A stretch of 64,000 nucleotides of DNA from Coprinopsis marcescibilis (Eukaryota > Basidiomycota > Agaricomycetes > Agaricales > Psathyrellaceae), in assembly GCA_004369085.1 (NCBI GenBank), contig ML210157.1:67057-131056 (forward strand). Reading direction: 5' to 3'. This document shows, piece after piece, positions 48,921-60,675 of the stretch. Numbering within the stretch: position 1 is the first letter of the stretch; each line of letters begins with the position of its first letter. The position numbers and the translations under genes are program-made. Under the pieces are notes generated by a model, which made no database searches, was not told the DNA's origin, and saw only the letters and a program-made list of their open reading frames with translations.

Positions 48921-49985
48921 ATTTGCATCTTTCAAATCCTGAAAGCGCCACACACCGTGACACACGCCACAGGCACCGTTATCCCTCCTAGGCATCCCTT
49001 TCGAAAAACACTTGTTCACCATAATCATGGGTACCTTGGGTATATCCCCAACATACATTCGTTTACCGACATCCTCCCTATCTCTTCTTCGGGTTCTTCA
49101 CATTTCATCATACCACAAGCTACGGAGTAGTTTGACTTTGCAATCATTGGGTTCGTTTTGAATTGTAGCCATAGTAGCACCTCAAGTGTAATTTCTCTGC
49201 AGTAATATATAGAGTATATCGAATGATATACATACTTTGCCACACCATGCCGTCTCATCCAACTTCTATCTTATCGAGAGAAAAAAGTGGCTCATGGGAA
49301 AGATACAGCCGGTTCTGAATGGCGCCGAGTGTTTGTCGCGCGGTGACTGCTGCAATTCCCCTGCGATATCAGAAGCGGAAAACTCAGATGGAACTTCGAA
49401 GCCGCCAGTGCCGTATTTCCTTCAATTTATCACTACTTATACCAGACTCAGTCCGCCGCTTTGAGTATGCGTATACAGTACACACGTCTCTGCCGAAATG
49501 TGTAGCTATGCCTGCCACAGTGGCGGAATCCTTATCCCGGATATCTTAGAAGGACCTGACCCATGCTTCGATTTCTGTATATTCACTTCTTGAACATACT
49601 CACCTCGACTTCCCAAGAGATGGAGATGCTTCGTTCATCGTCGCAAGCAAACACAGTACTATCAACCATCGGTTACTCAGGCTGTTTGCAGGATGTGGTG
49701 ATGGAAACACGGATTATCAGAACGAAGCTTTGAATGCTGCAAGATGCATAACAGGTTGCAACTCAACTCGGAATTTCCGAATCTGATGATATCAAGACGT
49801 TGATCGACACAAACAGGCGCTTATAGTAATTATAGCAGTATATACAAAATTACATTCCGTATCATACACAAAACAAAGGCGTTAACTAGCGCTATGAGTT
49901 GATCAACCACAACAAATGCGATGTACTATCGTGATGCTGATCGTCACAACAGGCGCTCATTCAAAATCACGATCAACGATAAATT
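48921..49985. other. Intergenic, nothing recognised
   Basis: About 1 kb between the CFEM gene and the small heat-shock gene (convergent). Short open frames on both strands lack family traits. It is AT-rich around 49820-49900. Confidence 0.45.
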
Positions 49986-50499
49986 TACTCCACTGTGATC
50001 TTCTTGGCCTTATGCTCCGGCGCAGCACCAGGGAAGGTTACTGTCAACACTCCGTCATTCATCCGCGCCTTCACTTGATTCTCCTATAGGTTTTAATTCA
50101 GTTTCTGATCTTTCAAAAACATCACAAGGACGACCATGTATATCACTCACCTTGACACCCTCGGGCAACTGCAATGTCCTCGAAAACTTGCCATATCTCC
50201 GCTCCTTGATGGCGTAGCCCTTCTCATTCTTCTCAGACGAGCTATGGCTCTCCCCGGATACTGTGAGCCGGTTATTGTTCACGTCGACTGAGATATCTTG
50301 CTTGTTGATTCCCGGGAGCTCGAACGTTGCTGTGACCTGGTTCTTTTTCTTGTCCTCGTGAAGATCCATTCTATGAGTACGTCAATTAGTGGCTGTCGGG
50401 CAACTGATACGAGGGATGTATCATTGGAGTGTAAGCGTACGTTGGCTTGAAAGGTCGGATGAGACCGAAGTCGCTGCTTCCTGTGCGTTCCAGAGACAT
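49986..50499 (-). CDS. Small heat-shock protein (Hsp20/alpha-crystallin family)
   Basis: Three exons: MSLERTGSSDFGLIRPFKPT (start at 50499), then MDLHEDKKKNQVTATFELPG and NKQDISVDVNNNRLTVSGE. This middle exon ends ERRYGKFSRTLQLPEGVK, and the last gives ENQVKARMNDGVLTVTFPG with AAPEHKAKKITVE, stop at 49986. The alpha-crystallin domain is nearly the whole protein. The diagnostic LPEGV and A-x-x-x-n-GVL-motif (ARMNDGVLTVTFPG) are present. At about 145 residues it has the normal size. It is an ATP-independent holdase that keeps unfolded proteins soluble under heat or other stress. The Ser-rich loop (SHSSSEKNE) is typical of basidiomycete members. Confidence 0.93.
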
Positions 50500-50577
50500 A
50501 ATTGGAGATAATATGGGCGAAAGGTAACGAATAATGGGAAGAGATAATGTTCGAATGGATTGCGTTGCAGTTTGGTG

Positions 50578-50588
50578 TTATATATATG
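50578..50588 (-). promoter_or_regulatory. TATA-like element of the Hsp20 gene
   Basis: A TATATATA tract lies about 80-90 bases before the start codon at 50499 on the minus strand. A single TTCGAA core (about 50552-50557) could be half of a heat-shock element, but no clear three-unit array is seen. Confidence 0.4.
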
Positions 50589-50599
50589 TGTTGGACAGG

Positions 50600-51056
50600 G
50601 TTTCAATCTCCCCTATTATCATTGTACCGGTGTCTACGTCATTTCTGGTGCATTGTGAATCGAGTTTCAGGTAGGGTCCGGTGTAGTACCAATCGTCCCG
50701 GTCTCAAATCGCTAATTGTCTTTGCTGAGCTGGTGGTTTGGGCTTGTGTCGGTGTCAAGAAATACGGCACGAGGATCGGCGTCGAAAAGAATCTACCTAC
50801 TTTGACTACTAATACTGGATTCGTTCTTTCTAACTGCCCCATTCCAATCAATATAATGCTATATCGTAAAGACAATGCGTCTCCGAGTCGAATGGCATGT
50901 CATGGTACCTCGAGGTAGCTCAGTTGGCGAGCTGGTTATATAGACGGTGTCCAAATTCGCGAAATTCAAGCACTAAGGTCGTGTGTTGCGATCTCAGGAG
51001 GATTATACCGACAGAAACGCGAATAAACGCGCCTCTTTCCCTAGAAATACCAATTA
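50600..51056. other. Intergenic between Hsp20 and the coiled-coil gene
   Basis: This region should contain both divergent promoters. A tRNA-like sequence is found at 50909-51003. No other feature is recognised. Confidence 0.4.
50909..51003 (+). tRNA. tRNA-like sequence with good 5' half, poor 3' half
   Basis: The 5' half reads CCTCGAGG-TAGCTCAGTTGGCGAGC with a perfect GCTC/GAGC D-stem and a canonical A box. After about 55 bases, which could hold an anticodon arm plus intron, comes AAGGTCGTGTGTTGCGATC. This resembles a B box with an extra base (GTTGCGATC instead of GTTCGATC). The T-stem and acceptor do not pair properly. It is either a pseudo-tRNA or an intron-containing tRNA that has mutated. 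Confidence 0.35.
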
Positions 51057-53768
51057 CGACATCGCAGGTACCCATCCAGGAGGAGGCTAGAAAGGGAAGG
51101 GCGTGTGAACATTTCTTGGTTGAACGCTTTCCACCAGACCAACATCAGCGCCTACGCGCCTGGCTAGCCTCCAGCATCGGGGCTATCAAGACAGCCAGCG
51201 GGCAGCGTCCTCCAAGCCTTAACGACATTCACGACGACGAGCTCGACATTTACGACTATGGCCCTCCCAAACCATCGATCGAACCAATCGCTGAGCCTCC
51301 AGCCCCCATCAGGGGTGCTTCCACCAAGCCAGAACCTAAAGCAACAAAGGCGGATGACGTCCCCTGCTAATAGTTTGGTGCCGGTAAGCTAAATCTATGT
51401 AGCTTAAGGTCTTAGCCAGTCGCTGATGGATGCTGAAATTATCAATTGGAAGCCTGACGGAGGACGTCAACCGTCGCCTCGTCCACCTTCCCCACTGCGT
51501 AACGGGTTCACCTACGATTCATGGACTGGGATCGAGCCCGGCGACGAGTCAATAGGATCAGACGACGAGGACCATCCAAGCAACTGGAAACGGTCGCCAT
51601 CGCCATCTTCATCTGTCTCCAACCTCGCCGCAAGCTTTGTACAAAGGATGAACAGCTTTGTGGGTGGGATGGCACCACGATCGCCTAGTCTCATGCCATC
51701 GGACGCTGAAATTGAAGCTGAGGCGGAGCGGGAGCGCGAACGCAGTAGGAGAGAGGCCGAGGCGATCTTGACCAAAGAAGCTCAGCAACGTAAACAGGTT
51801 GAGGAGCGCGTCCTGGCGATGTTGGGCAGCGCTAAAGGGCTGCCCCCACCTCCTTCTAAATCATACACTGCACCGACCACGCCTTCCCCATCCAGCTCGC
51901 ATAAGGAGGGCAACAACTGGTGGCAGGCAGCGAAGAACAGGCTCACACCGACAAAAGAGAAAGATCCACCAACACCTGCTCAGCAGGTTATTCTCGAAGC
52001 TAAAGCTAGGGAGAAGAAAGGGAAGGGCAAAGAAGAGGAAAACCAATGGCCAAGTAACCCTTCAAGTACCAGCCTCAATATCCCTGTGCAGCCACCGACA
52101 CGCAAGCCTGTTCCTGCTTCGCCGTCATCCCCTACCCCTTCTCGACCCAGTTTGACTGCACCCAACCTTTCACCGTCTCCTATGCGAGCCCCCGACTCCA
52201 TCACGAACTCTCCATCCCGGGAGACGACGCCCATGTACACTCAGTTCACACCTCAGGGCACCCTGGATGTTCCAGGAACCCTTCTTGCGATCGCGAAGCG
52301 CTTCGAGAAGCTAGAAAAGTGGACAATCGGCCACGTCAGAGCGCTCGAGGACAGGATGAATGACGTCGAGCGTTGGTTGGTCGACAAGGAGAAGGACAAA
52401 CCAAGCACTGCAGTTGCCTCCGCTGTGCCTGTCGATGACTCTGTTCTCAAAGGAGAATTGAACGAGATCCGGGATGAGATGTCCGAGTTACAGGGACGTG
52501 TTGGAGAACTAGGACGAGAGATGGCCAAGATTGCTACTTCTCCTACCCATCTGTCTTCTGGGCCCAAGACTCAGATGGTTGGCGCAGTTTCGATTGCCCC
52601 GCGTCAGGAATCCACGCAGGTCGTGCACGAAGTTCCGGATACCCCACCAATTCTGCCACCTATCCTGCCTGACCTCACGGGCACACCGATTCATCGACGT
52701 CTTTCATCCACCGCATTGGATACGACTAGCCCTCCTTTGTCATCTAACAAGACACCTTCTGGTACCAAGTTGCCATATCCGACTGGCGATTACAACTCCC
52801 CTCCGAATACGTTCTCACCACCTAGCTCTCCGCCGTCGTCCATCAACGCTGCATTCAGGAACAGACCGATCTCTGGTCTTCCGTCATCTTCTTATGGGAC
52901 ATCTGGCTCGTCAATGTCATCTGGGAACAGACCCATGTCGCCACCGGGAGGGTCACCCCTTTCGTCGTTAAGCAGAGCTGCCACCTCGAATTCCATTCCG
53001 AGAACCGATAGTCCTGTGTCGATGGCTGCTGACAACGGACTTCCCCCTCCTAAATCTGATGCATATCGCCAAGCCAGTGTCAGCCCTACGCCTAGGAAGA
53101 GGTACACAGTAGCACTTGGTGGACCCATTGTCGCCCCTCCGGACCTCCAGTCTAACGCCGCACCTTCTCGAGACCCACCAAAGAGAGCTGGCACACCAAA
53201 GTCGTATTTCAAATCTGGCAGTCAAGCTCAGGCCTCTGATGAGGATGATGAGGGTGGTGATGGCGGCGAGACGATTGGCAAATCCGCGGCGGCGAAGCTT
53301 ACGAGGAGTTTGGCTACCAAGAGGTCTACGACGAGCTTGAACAGTCTTAGCAGTGATCGGGACAAGGATGAGATGGGTGGTGGGCTGTACGGGAGGACTA
53401 AGGGTGATTATAAGGCACAACCGTCGCCTACACCTGTTACGCCCAATAAGAGGCTGAGGGCGCAGTCGGCGTATGGGTTTTCTGCGGTTCAGGCTCAGTC
53501 GGCGCAGTTCCAGACGGACAATGCTACTTCCGGTGGGAACGTGAATACGACTGCGCCGTTGAGGTTGAAGACCCGGACTAGGTCCACCGAGGGCCTGAAC
53601 AGCACTGCGTCGAGTGGGTTTGGAGGGATGACGACTGCGACCGGCGGAAAGTTTGTGGATCCTCTGGTCCTGAGGAGGCAAGAGAGTGCGAAGCCGATTG
53701 CCATGCCCAAACCGGGTAAAGTGCCGATTGGACAGCTTGTTGCGTTTTTCGACAAGGATAAAGCGTAG
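51057..53768 (+). CDS. Conserved-looking coiled-coil, Ser/Pro-rich protein, unknown function
   Basis: The main exon is 51426-53768 (780 codons from MDAEIINWKPDGG). An upstream coding stretch (about 51057-51356: EEARKGRACEHFLVERFPPD, LRAWLASSIGAIKTASG, DDELDIYDYGPP) probably belongs to the same protein. It could join through an intron with an unusual GTCCCC donor to SLMDAEIIN in frame. The true 5' end is not identified. The body is Ser/Pro-rich and probably disordered. It has an Arg/Glu-rich helix (AEIEAEAERERERSRREAE), NNWWQAAKNRLTPTKEKD, and a coiled coil at about residues 285-375 of the main exon (LAIAKRFEKLEKWTIGHVR; LNEIRDEMSELQGRVGELG). The C-terminus is LVAFFDKDKA. No catalytic domain is seen; a scaffold role is possible but unsupported. 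Confidence 0.7.
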
Positions 53769-54309
53769 TTGGTATGTTGACGATTGATCAGTCCCACGAA
53801 TTGCCAATGGTCTGGATCGCCTACCTGGATCACCTCGACGACTTCATTTACATATAAGTACCTAGTTTTACAATATATCTTGAACAACAGGACATTTACT
53901 TACTGATTTTTTCTTCGTTCCCGTTCCCTCCCCCCCTTTGAATTCTAATCCAGATTAGTTCACGCCCCTGTTTCGTTACAGAACATTGATGAGACCCTTA
54001 CGACCTGCATGTCTTGCTACTACAACCAAATTATACCATTGCTCTGTCCTTAATGACTCCCATGCACATATATTCGTTCTCCATAGTTCTCCGAGACCTA
54101 ATCCCCCCTGTCCTCTTGGATGCTCTGGGCCGAAGAGACGCGATTTACGTAAAGTGATGTGACAAAGGGAGTGATTCCACTTTGGTCGCGGTCAGCGAAA
54201 CTTTTAGTCTGATTTCTCCTTTCTACCGACCACTCGCCACGCACCGGTTTCAGTCTCATTCTCAACCACCCAGGCACCATTGAAAGGGGACTAAATAAAG
54301 GGTGTCAAG
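53769..54309. other. Intergenic before Lcb1
   Basis: 540 bases between two plus-strand genes. It is AT-rich and C-rich in patches, with a C-run near 53930. It holds the terminator of the coiled-coil gene and the Lcb1 promoter. Confidence 0.4.
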
Positions 54310-56226
54310 ATGTCTGGAGCCCACGAAGCAGTCCGAGGGATCACGCCAACAGTCGCCTCCGCGCTGGAGCCATTGTTCACGTTTCTTGCCAGCGCGCTCA
54401 CCATTTTGGAGACGGTGTTCAACAAGTTGCCTGGCTCTGCGGTTATTCAGAGATATGTGAAGAGCTCGCATCAGAATGACCCTGGCCGGACGATTCTGGA
54501 GCTGATTCTGGTGGTGTTTGCGATTAGGACGCTCTTGCAGTCGAGGACGAGGGCTAATGGGAAGAATTTTATCAAGTTTACTGACAAGGTTAGTCCGTTC
54601 ATTTTGTTGTGTATTGCCAACCGATAGCCTGTGTTGACGCTGGGGCTACTTCTTGTGCTATAGGAAGTTGACGAGTTGGTGGATGAGTGGGTCCCGGAAC
54701 CTCTGGGTCAACCTTTAGCACCGAATGAGCAGGCTGACCTGGCGGCCGTCCCCATTGTTGCTGGCCCGAATGGACCCAGACCAAAACTCACCGCGACGGG
54801 GAAGACAGCTTTGAACCTTTCCAGTCTTAACTTCACGGGTCTGGCTGGCAACGAATACATCAAACAGCGCGCCGTGGAGACGCTGAGGAAGTACGGCCTG
54901 GGTAGCTGTGGTCCTCCAGGTTTCTATGGAACATTGGGTGTGTAATTCGTATTGTTCGCGATGCTTAGTGCGGGTTTCTTAATGTTGTGTTAATAGACGT
55001 GCATATCGATCTGGAAAAGGATATTGCGGATTTCCTTGGTGCTGAAGCCTCGATTCTGTACTCCCAGGCGTTTTCTTGTGTGTCTTCAGTCATTCCGGCG
55101 TTTTGCAAGCGGGGGGATGTCATTGTCGCAGACCGCGGGGTCAACTTTGCGATTCAGAAAGGAATTCAGATTTCGAGGTCAACTGTGCGGTGGTATGACC
55201 ATAATGACTTGAAGAGCCTCGAAGAAGTCCTCAATCAGGTGGAAAAGGACAGGAAGAAGCGACGAGGACCTGTCACTCGACGATTCATTATTACGGAGGG
55301 TATTTTCGAACGTGATGGCGCGATGGTGGATCTCCCTAAATTGGTACGTCGTCTGTTCTTTGATTAGTTCTTGGGTTCTAACAGGAAGAATAGATCGAGC
55401 TCAAGTATAAGTACAAGTATCGCCTCATGCTTGACGAAAGCTATTCGTTCGGCTCCGTTGGCCGGACTGGACGTGGGTTGACGGAGGTTTACAATGTTCC
55501 CGTTCGTATTTCATCTCCCTTATACATGATTATTTTAACTAATGCCTGCTATAGGCTACCAAGGTTGACATGATTCTTGGTTCGTGCGCTGTCGGATTGG
55601 CCTCCGCAGGTGGCTTCTGTGCCGGTTCTCAAGTCGTTGTAGACCATCAGGTATGTCGTGCGCCTCCTTAAACACTCAGTAGCTGACCAAAGTTTCCGCA
55701 GCGTATAAACGGTCCTTCATTTGTCTTCTCTGCCGCCATGCCTGCTCTCCTCGCAGTCAGCGCCTCAGAAGGTATCAACATCTTCCGCTCGACGCCCTCA
55801 ATCTTTGAAACTCTGCAAGAGAATGTCCGCGCTGCTCGCGCCATTCTGGACAAGGTCGACTGTGTCAACGTTCCATCACACCCCGCTTCTCCTATCATCC
55901 ACATCAACTTGAAGTCACAAGGACCTGTCTCTGCCTCTCTGCACCCGTCCTCGGCCGTGCTAAGCCCTAGCAAGCATGGCAAGGATAACTCTAAGAAGGA
56001 GTGGGATGCTGATGCGGAGGAAAGGATACTGCAAGAGGTGGTGGATGAGTGTTTGGCTCAGGGTGTGATGGTTACGAGGGCAAAGAGGCTCAAGAATATG
56101 GAGCTGAATGAGCCGAGGCCGAGCATTAAGCTAGCGCTGACTGCTGCACTGACGAGGAAGGAGACGGAGAAGGCTGTTACTGTTGTGAAAGCCGCTCTGC
56201 TCAAGGTTCTTGGAAAGCGGAGGTAG
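54310..56226 (+). CDS. lcb1: Serine palmitoyltransferase subunit 1 (Lcb1)
   Basis: Six exons (54310-54588, 54664-54937, 54997-55343, 55394-55501, 55555-55650, 55702-56226) sum exactly to 542 residues. An N-terminal membrane region ([18 protein letters not shown]) is followed by the alpha-oxoamine synthase fold: [73 protein letters not shown]. Then comes [19 protein letters not shown] where catalytic Lcb2 has its pyridoxal-binding lysine. The absence of lysine is normal for Lcb1, which supports the Lcb2 active site in the endoplasmic reticulum, at the first step of sphingolipid synthesis. [10 protein letters not shown] includes the conserved cysteine region affected in human SPTLC1 disease. 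The gene is complete. Confidence 0.95.
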
Positions 56227-57647
56227 GCCACAGGGCAGATTTATGTAAAAGATATATCGATGACCTGGGGTGGGACGACTAAATAGATATCTGCAGTTTC
56301 GTATAATACCTCTAATGACTTAATGCTTGCTTTCACAACGAAATGCACGCCTGGATCGGGACCTTTTCTTGAGCAATTGAGTATAGGGAAGTGGATTGGG
56401 CGAGTCAGCAGAATCGCGAATGAGGTTTATTTGGGAAGCGTGCTCTCAGCGCTGTATACGCTGTCCTTTGATCTTGACCGCCACCGTCGTGATCTGTTCT
56501 TCTCCGCACAATCTGGCTAACGAAGTATGGTTCCAATTCAACCAAGTCCGACCCCCTACAGTCCTACTTACTAAGCAACGAACCTTATTGGCGAACAGGG
56601 TCGTGTAGGCGTGGAAATCGGGATGCACTGTAAACCTGTGTGAGGATATCCATATTTCATCACGAACGCCAACCAATGACAATCATCAGGACGGCGGTGG
56701 TGGTAATTGGCGGTGTCTCGGGAAGTCTCCTGACTGTCTAAACACCGAGTATGGTAGAAGGAAATAGACTTTTTGGCGCTCAATTGTCAACCCGGACCGA
56801 TATCGGTGCCATTGGCTACTCAGTATTAATGACTGTGGGCACCGGACATGATTGTACAGCTCTGTGGCAATGGAGTCTGACAGATTGTGATAATTTGAGA
56901 ACAGGACTTGAACCGGACTGTCTGCTTTGCAGCGCGGTAGATAAAACCTTAACTACTCTATGTAGGTGGGTGCAGGGTGGCCGTGCAGTCACATTCAATT
57001 GGACAAGTGAAGTTGTTAGGTCTTGCCTTCAGACCCGGGCGACTGATATGACAGGGTGAATAGTACGTACCACCTTTACACCTCTGCGGGAAACATTGAT
57101 CGGTGCTGAAACTGTTTTACACCAGGGCAAGGTAAACCGGCCACACAGTTCCAGAAACGACGAGGGCTGGTAAAGACCGGGATCGATGTGAATAACGCTA
57201 ATCTAAACTGAGCGCAGAGCTTTCGCTCATCCCGTTCCGAGTGATAGGCCACGACCCGGAAGTTCCTTCTTTAGCGAGTATAGGACACTCACTCGCGTCA
57301 GTGCCAGTGGGTAGAGCTGTTGCCTTGTGCACGATCCCCTCATGAACCCAACACTCATGGCACATCTCGATCTTGTCAAACCCTGAGTTGGCTGGAAATG
57401 CAGTAGGCGGAAACATAATCTTGATCTGTCAGGCGGCGCTGGAGTATTACGATATATGTATATGCTGATTCTTGGTGGCCTGGGGCTCGTTGGCGTCGGA
57501 AAACAGCTCCATTCCGGCAAGGTTGCAGTCAGCTGAACATAAGCTGGGTAGTGGCTGTATAATCTGGGAGTGTGGTCACTGGCAATATATATATAAACTG
57601 GTCTTGGCTGTCTATACTACTCTGGGCCGTCTAATGCGAGCATCATC
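56227..57647. other. Intergenic, nothing recognised
   Basis: 1.4 kb between Lcb1 and the second STAND-ankyrin gene. Several short open frames occur on both strands, but none has a recognisable domain, intron logic or composition. No terminal repeats were noticed. Confidence 0.45.
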
Positions 57648-60325
57648 ATGCCGGATATACTTTCGAGATGGGTAAGTAGACCGCCTTTATTGCAAACGTG
57701 TTGATCTCACTGGAAGGAGCAGCTTGGACTGAAGCGAAGGCTTCCTCGGGATAATGGTTCGGCCACCCTACACATGAGAGGAGGTCAGATTCTAGGGGCC
57801 GCCACGTCGGTGGTTGTCACTGGTGGCAATTTCTACGCCATCGGAGGGGATATTAACAGCGCTGGGGTTGAGGCGAGATTTGATGGTCAGTCATTCGCAT
57901 TCACCGCTCCCAACACAACATTGACTTGTGGCGCGACAGAAATTCGGAAGATTGCAGAATGGCTAACTTCTTCAAACCTTCGAGCCATTTGGATGGACAC
58001 GATTGCGAAGAAGGCCCCAGGAACTGGTGTTTGGTTTGTCAGACGGGACGACTTTCAGCAATGGATGAATAATGACGGTGAACTCCTGTGCGGTATCGGA
58101 ATCCGTATGTATCATGCAATATTACATATCATTTGACCTCGACTTATACGCTTCCGACAGCTGGTGCCGGGAAGACCATCCTCTGGTAGGTTATAACCTC
58201 TCCTTCTTGGATTCAGGCCCGCAACCACTGATGTACCTTTTCAACAGTGCCACCATCATCGAATATCTGCAGGATGTTGTCAAATCATCTGAAGGGAATG
58301 TCTGCGTCACCTTTGCGTTCTTTCGGTACACGGACAAGCAATCAACTATCAAGAGTACGCTGGCTGCCCTCCTTAGGCAACAGCTGGAACGGCACCCACG
58401 TACATTTGAGCCCATCAAGGCTCTCTACAATCTTCACGACCGAGAGCGCACAAATCCGTCCAAGGATGAACTCCTGACTCTGTTACGGCAAACCTCGGCC
58501 ATGTACAGGAAGAATTATTTTATCCTGGATGCCTTTGATGAAGCCCCCAAGGAGGTTCAAGAGGAGATTTTACAATGCTTACTATCTCTGAACGCCAATG
58601 TTCTGGTCATGTCGCGTCCCTCGATCCTGCCCAGCGACATTGTGGGCAAGACAATATCAGCAGAAATATATGCCCGGCCTAGTGACATCAAGATTCTCAT
58701 TGACGGCGTGATTAGCCGCAACTGTCATTTTCGCAACCTTCTACGGAGCCAAGAAGACGCATCCACCGATTGGGAGCAAGTCGTCACCGCCAAATTGTTG
58801 GAGAAGTCTAACGGGATGTAGGTTGCTATTAAAATGCCCCTCAAATGTTAGTTAACATTTAACGATTTGCTAGGTTCCTCCTCGCATCGCTTCAAATACA
58901 GCTTCTTGAAGAGTGCGTAGATATACAGGACCTTGAAGACACTCTGGAAATTCTTCCCAAGGGCGTTTACGAGATGTACGAGGTGACGGTTCAACGGATC
59001 TTGAACCAACCGGGGAAGTGTCCGTTACTAGCCAAACGCGTGCTTCTCTGGTTGCTTCATGCCAAACGAACGCTCAGCATAGGAGAGCTTAAGGTTGCGG
59101 TAGCCATCTGTACCAAAACGTACAAATTCGACAAGAACAGGATCGTACATGAAGATAGGCTTGCCTCCGTGTGTTGCGGGCTGATTACACTAGACAAGGA
59201 AAGCAATCAAGTCCGACTAATACGTGGGTCTCCGTAAGGCAACCCTCCGCATTCCTGTGCTGACATCTATTTATAGACTATACCGCTTTTGATGCCTTAT
59301 CCAAGATCCTTGAGTGGGACGAAGAACCTCACAAATTCATCGCGTCGGCTTGCGCACAGTTACTCCGGGACAACATCACCAACGGAGATAGTATCAACAA
59401 CACGCACGATCTTGGTCGAGCACTCTCTCGACACCCATTACTGGCATACTCGTATTTATGCTGGGACTTGCATGCAAAGGAGGTGCTCTCGCTGCCTCCC
59501 ACTGTACACGACTTCATCACCGAGTGTCAGCAGTATCCTGCTCCCCCCAACCCTCATGCTTACCATATGGACCGATATAAACCTATCCATGTCGCCGCTC
59601 ATTACGCCTTCCCTCAACTCCTTGAATCGCTCGAACAACTCGGTCGACCAGAGGCTCCCAATTTTGATCAAAGAACGTGTCACGGCGATACACCACTTAT
59701 TTTGGCATCGCGCAATGGACATGTCCAGATTGTAGAAGCTCTGATCAAAGCTCCTGGGGTTGACGTGAATGCCATAGGCTTTTCAACGTCAGCACTCGGG
59801 GCGGCCTCCCGCTATGGGCATTTACAAGTCATGGGCCTGTTGCTCGCCGTCAAGGAAATAGACGTCAATATTAGGGATCGTTGGGGGGATTCTTCACTTA
59901 CGCGAGCAGCTGCCAATGGCCTCGTAGACGTTGTGAGGCTGTTGCTTCAATGTCCTGGGATCGACGTCAACTTCAGAGGCATCGCTGGAAGGACGGCATT
60001 GATCAATGCGTCGGTATCAGGACATGCAGCTGTTGTGGAGCTTCTGCTTCAGCAAGTTGGCATAGACGTGAACGTTGTGGATAGGGACGGGTTCACTGCA
60101 TTGACGCTCGCGGCAAAGTGGGGGTATACAGAGACCATCAAGGCGTTGCTCGGATCTCCTGATGTGGATGTGACCATTAAAAATGATTCAGGGAGAACTG
60201 CTTGGATGGTTGCGGTGGACAATAGACAGGAGGCGGCTGCCAATATGTTAGCAGCTAATGTTAATGTTTTAGTAAAGGTGGATGCGGTACATACGCTAGT
60301 TAATCATCCTTTGCCTTACAACTAG
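57648..60325 (+). CDS. NACHT-like STAND ATPase with C-terminal ankyrin repeats, copy 2
   Basis: Six exons (57648-57671, 57723-58104, 58161-58185, 58248-58817, 58874-59223, 59277-60325) sum to 799 residues. The first exon (MPDILSRW) splices in phase 0 to LGLKRRLPRDNG. The Gly-rich motif GAATSVVVTGGNFYAIGGD lies at about residues 33-51. The P-loop GIPGAGKTIL is again built across a 25-base exon, and a Walker B-like ILDAFDEA lies near residue 233. RVLLWLLHAKRTLSIGELKV follows. Five or more ankyrin repeats cover residues 575-780 (DTPLILASRNGHVQIVEALI; RTALINASVSGHAAVVELLL). Exons of 25, 570 and 350 bases match those of the gene at 37931 exactly, so the two are paralogues. It is probably a fungal NOD-like receptor. 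Confidence 0.87.
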
Positions 60326-60675
60326 TTTAGCGGTATGGAAATAATTCGATGGACAGGTTTCTGCGTTTATTATGACAAGGGTGGGCGCGTAAATGTTAAA
60401 AACGCGAATAAGCATTTAATTTTCTGAAAACGACTCGCGGGAGTCTTATAAGCCATTGAAAAAACGCAATAGCACTTATGGAAAGGATGTGCGTTACATA
60501 TAATAGCTACGGGGAGGAGCGCAAGGTGATCTGTAATACGGGGCTGGTGAGTGATTTTTGCCCGCTGTGTTTGCTAGGGAAGAACAAGTAAGAATACATT
60601 GGCAGAGAAAACTAAGAGTATCCGTATCATTTTTGAAGTATCATCGAGCCAAGGAGGGTAACCATGCCGTTGTTC
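60326..60675. other. Intergenic, convergent 3' ends
   Basis: 350 bases between the STAND gene and the 3' end of the F-box-like pseudogene. Nothing recognised. Confidence 0.4.

Noticed and set aside
50897..51370. 157-codon open frame starting at 50897 as a single gene
   Set aside because: Its first 50 codons translate the tRNA-like sequence. Only the part after about 51057 looks like protein.
55555..55650. Loss of the PLP lysine in the serine palmitoyltransferase as a defect
   Set aside because: Absence of lysine is the normal state of the Lcb1 subunit.
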